Made by a program: the position numbers and the translations under genes
Notes under the pieces: model-generated
Database searches by the model: none
Seen by the model: the letters and a program-made list of their open reading frames with translations, nothing else
What the model was told of the DNA's origin: nothing
Shown here: positions 61,483-64,000 of the stretch, in pieces
Layout: the number at the start of each line of letters is the position of its first letter
Position numbering within the stretch: position 1 is the stretch's first letter
Origin: Sporosarcina ureae DSM 2281
Lineage (GTDB): Bacteria; Bacillota; Bacilli; Bacillales_A; Planococcaceae
DNA length: 64,000 bases
Assembly (NCBI RefSeq): GCF_000425545.1
Contig: NZ_AUDQ01000011.1
Coordinates: 1 to 64,000, forward strand
Direction of reading: 5' to 3'

Positions 61483-62253
61483 CTAAATACCAAGAGACAT
61501 CATATAAAGACCTAATTCGTCATCTTCCTTGAAGACAGCGTTAACTCCATATACTTCTTTGATGACATCTTTTGTAATGACTTCACGTGGCCGACCTTCT
61601 GCAATGATTCGACCATTCTTCATCATAATAATCTCATCACTGTACCGAATTGCCTGATTGATATCATGCAATACCATGACAATCGTTAATCCATAGTCTT
61701 CGTTTAGTGATTTTACAAGTTCCAATAATTCAATCTGATAATAAATATCCAAATAAGTTGTGGGCTCATCCAGGCACAGTATTTCTGACTGCTGTGCTAG
61801 TGCCATCGCAATCCATACACGCTGACGCTCTCCACCCGATAATGCTTCTAAGTCATTATGGCGTTTGTCTGTTAGATTCGTCACGGACAATGCCCAGTCT
61901 ATTGCCTTGCGATCCTCTTCTTGGTTTCGCTGCAATAACGTTTTATGTGGCAAACGACCAAAGCCGACCAGTTTTTCAATCGTCAAATCTTTTGGCACTT
62001 CATTCTGCTGATAAACAATCGCTAACTTCTTCGCAAACTCTTTCGGCTTAAACATTACTAAATCACGATTTTCCAGTGAAGCTGTTCCCGAGGTTGGTAT
62101 ATTACTTCGTGAAAGTACACTTAGTAATGTCGATTTCCCACAACCATTTGGTCCGATGATCGTTGTCACTTTCCCTTTAGAAATAGACGTCGAGACATCA
62201 TCCAAGTGATTGTTTATATTATCATGCGATACAATAATGCGCTTCATTTCCAT
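61483..62253 (-). CDS. Haem/iron ABC transporter ATPase
   Basis: A 256-residue FecE-type ATPase: Walker A GPNGCGKSTLLSVLS, signature LSGGERQRVWIAMALAQQ and Walker B LCLDEPTTYLD, with LHDINQAIRYSD. It resembles the siderophore ATPase at 17135 but is distinct. It lies six bases after the permease gene and before srtB, so it drives the IsdEF-like importer. The ribosome site is weak, which suggests translational coupling. Confidence 0.92.
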   Translation of the reverse strand: MEMKRIIVSHDNINNHLDDVSTSISKGKVTTIIGPNGCGKSTLLSVLSRSNIPTSGTASLENRDLVMFKPKEFAKKLAIVYQQNEVPKDLTIEKLVGFGRLPHKTLLQRNQEEDRKAIDWALSVTNLTDKRHNDLEALSGGERQRVWIAMALAQQSEILCLDEPTTYLDIYYQIELLELVKSLNEDYGLTIVMVLHDINQAIRYSDEIIMMKNGRIIAEGRPREVITKDVIKEVYGVNAVFKEDDELGLYMMSLGI

Positions 62254-62259
62254 AACAGG

Positions 62260-63225
62260 TCACTCTTTTCGCAGTAAGAATATTAAGAACGGTCCGCCGA
62301 TGATCGCCATCAACGTCGAAGCAGGTATTTCAAGCGGCGCCACGATCGTTCTACCGAGCGTATCAGCCAACAAAATAATCAATGCTCCTAAAAGCGCTGT
62401 GAACGGTATAAGCACCTTATGGTCATAGCCTACTAATCTGCGGGCAATATGCGGTACAAGTAAACCGACGAATGAAATCACACCCGCCACTACGACCGAA
62501 ATCGCTGCTAGTAAAACAGCTACTGCCGCAATGAGCAAACGTGCGCGTGCAACATGGAAGCCAATACTCTTTGCGGTCTTATCCTGTAGCACTAATAAAT
62601 TACACCAGCTGTACAATGCAAACGCCAGAACCAATCCGATAGTTCCGTATGTCGCAATGGTCGATACATCGCTCCATGTACGCATCGTTAAATTTGAACC
62701 GATCACACTTGAGGCTGAGACATTCAACGAACCACCAAAGCTAATGAACGCTTCGGTGAGACCAGTGAACATTGCATTGATCGCAATCCCCACAAGAATT
62801 AATTTCAACGGGCTAAGACCTGATTTCCACGATAATGCAAAGACCAGAAAACACGCGAAGGCCCCACCCATAAATGCAAATAAAGGCGTCATGAAAAAGA
62901 GCGCCGGAAAGAACGAAATAATGAATAACTGCACGAATGCCGCACCGGAAGATATCCCGATAATTCCTGCATCCGCAAGGGGGTTACGCATTACAGACTG
63001 CAACAAGACACCCGATACTGACAATGCCGCGCCTGCAAATAACGCCACAATCATCCGCGGAAAGCGCAAGTCACGAACTGCTTCCATCTGACTGTTGCCC
63101 TGTTCAAAGAGCGCACCGAAAAATTCAAAGAACTCCATTTTAATACTACCTGTCGTAGCCGAATATACGATGGTTACGACGAGCAGTAGGGATACGATTA
63201 CATAACTAGCAATTCTTTTTCTCAT
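62260..63225 (-). CDS. isdF: Haem ABC transporter permease (IsdF-like)
   Basis: A 321-residue FecCD permease with about nine to ten membrane segments: RDLRFPRMIVALFAGAALSV, LLQSVMRNPLADAGIIGISS and SFVGLLVPHIARRLVG. The YSATTGSIKMEFFEFFGALF beginning resembles IsdF. The ATG at 63225 follows GGAAGG at five bases. It would work as a homodimer, because only one permease gene is present, unlike the siderophore system at 18.9-20.9 kb. Confidence 0.9.
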   Translation of the reverse strand: MRKRIASYVIVSLLLVVTIVYSATTGSIKMEFFEFFGALFEQGNSQMEAVRDLRFPRMIVALFAGAALSVSGVLLQSVMRNPLADAGIIGISSGAAFVQLFIISFFPALFFMTPLFAFMGGAFACFLVFALSWKSGLSPLKLILVGIAINAMFTGLTEAFISFGGSLNVSASSVIGSNLTMRTWSDVSTIATYGTIGLVLAFALYSWCNLLVLQDKTAKSIGFHVARARLLIAAVAVLLAAISVVVAGVISFVGLLVPHIARRLVGYDHKVLIPFTALLGALIILLADTLGRTIVAPLEIPASTLMAIIGGPFLIFLLRKE

Positions 63226-63258
63226 GACGGCCTTCCTTTTCAAACGAAATTCATCGAG

Positions 63259-64000
63259 TTATCGAAAGAAAATCTTCATTAGCTCACTTAATGCTTCAGG
63301 TACTTGCAATGAAGCGGTTGTACCGAATAACTCTTCTTCCAAATCATAGACTTTACCATTTTTCACCGCATCAAAATGCTTCCATACATCATTCGTTTGG
63401 AACTCTTCGTTGAACATTTCCACGACTTCATCTGGCATACCATGTGATAAACGCAAGATAATATCTGGATTACTATTATGAAGATACTCAGTATTGGACG
63501 ATAAGTATTCAGGATCCTGACCTTCCATGACATTCGTTCCACCAGCACGTTTTACGAGATCACCCGCGTAGGAGTTTTCCGTCGCGACTAAGTAACTACC
63601 TGGGATACCTAATAATATTAATACTCTTGGACCTTTGCGATTCGCTGCCACTACTTCGGCAGCTTCAATCTTTTTCTGTAAGTCCCCTACTAATTTATCT
63701 GCTTGTGTTTTACGATCATAGCGCTCTCCAAGTCCTTGGATTTCTTGTATCATCGAGTCCACACTTTGGAAATTTAAAAATGTTGCCGGGATTTTCAATT
63801 GTTCAAAGCCGTCTTCGAGGTCATATTCCAATGTAGAAACGGATAAAAAGTCTGTTGGATTCATTGATTTCACAATTTCCATATCCGGTGTCATGGCATT
63901 GCCAATGGTTGGAAGACCATCAAACCGGCCTGGCAATTCTTTTTCTGTTTCAGGAATAGCGATGGCATCTATATTTAACTTATCCAGAATATCCGCGATG
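63259..64000 (-). CDS. isdE: Haem-binding protein (IsdE-like), C-terminal part
   Basis: The last 246 codons of a solute-binding protein, open to the right edge. The stretches LSVSTLEYDLEDGFEQLKIP, LILLGIPGSYLVATENSYAG, SHGMPDEVVEMFNEEFQTND and VWKHFDAVKNGKVYDLEEEL follow S. aureus IsdE closely as I recall it; the His in SHGMPDEVV corresponds to the haem iron ligand. The signal peptide and lipobox are outside the window. It is the first visible gene of the isdE-isdF-ATPase-srtB operon. Confidence 0.92.
   Translation of the reverse strand, partial: IADILDKLNIDAIAIPETEKELPGRFDGLPTIGNAMTPDMEIVKSMNPTDFLSVSTLEYDLEDGFEQLKIPATFLNFQSVDSMIQEIQGLGERYDRKTQADKLVGDLQKKIEAAEVVAANRKGPRVLILLGIPGSYLVATENSYAGDLVKRAGGTNVMEGQDPEYLSSNTEYLHNSNPDIILRLSHGMPDEVVEMFNEEFQTNDVWKHFDAVKNGKVYDLEEELFGTTASLQVPEALSELMKIFFR

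Overview
The window looks like the chromosome of a low-GC, endospore-forming Firmicute of the Bacillales, most likely a Planococcaceae member such as Sporosarcina (inference from protein flavour; no rRNA is present). Supporting signs are a CotA-type spore-coat laccase, YugN, YfmM-type ABC-F, DUF378 and DUF4317 proteins, Mqo, KtrB, GGAGG-type ribosome binding sites with frequent TTG/GTG starts, and a perfect 7-1-7 Bacillus-type Fur box. I found no tRNA, rRNA, CRISPR array or prophage.

Layout. 0-0.9 kb: the end of an IS3-like element and two related, highly structured intergenic repeats in opposite orientation. 0.9-6.1 kb: methionine sulfoxide reductase, PepSY protein, MFS exporter, YugN, and a mnmH-selD pair that makes selenophosphate for tRNA 2-selenouridine. 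6.2-10.9 kb: an enolase-superfamily enzyme with an overlapping acetyltransferase, a divergent regulator of an unnamed family and an NhaC-type antiporter. 11-17 kb: DDAH-like hydrolase, a GntR/ABC-2 operon, MOSC protein and ferredoxin-NADP reductase. 17-21 kb: Fur-controlled siderophore importer. 21-24.4 kb: 3-hydroxyacyl-CoA dehydrogenase, acetoacetate CoA-transferase and a LysR regulator. 24.5-33.8 kb: ABC-F, BCCT transporter, M20 hydrolase, PgeF, patatin, small proteins and KtrB. 33.8-37.7 kb: GntR regulator and two ABC-2 export modules. 38.2-42.6 kb: M20 hydrolase, AbgT transporter and a second copy of the unnamed regulator. 42.6-52.5 kb: SelO, YitT, a multicopper oxidase with a cysteine-rich tail, a PLD-helicase/NUDIX pair, a TspO-like protein and an ECF S component. 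52.5-57.1 kb: ABC-2 transporter with an ABC-like/LytTR fusion regulator, and Mqo. 57.3-60.6 kb: DUF4317, Ohr, a hydrolase and a NUDIX protein. 60.7-64 kb: an isd-type haem importer with sortase B, cut by the right edge.

How the parts connect. The most interesting signal is regulatory. The divergent regulator (8068), the NhaC gene (10803) and the M20-AbgT operon (38241) each have a good sigma-A-like promoter followed at the transcription start by paired GTCGYTA half-sites. Two paralogous regulators of the same unnamed architecture lie beside these targets. This suggests one family of repressors controlling dispersed uptake/hydrolysis genes for acylated or modified amino acids (inference). Iron is handled twice: a siderophore system under a visible Fur box and a haem system with its sortase. 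Other points worth checking are the metallothionein-like tail on the CotA homologue, the PLD-SF2 helicase paired with a MutT-like enzyme, the degenerate ABC-LytTR regulator, and several very small or broken genes.
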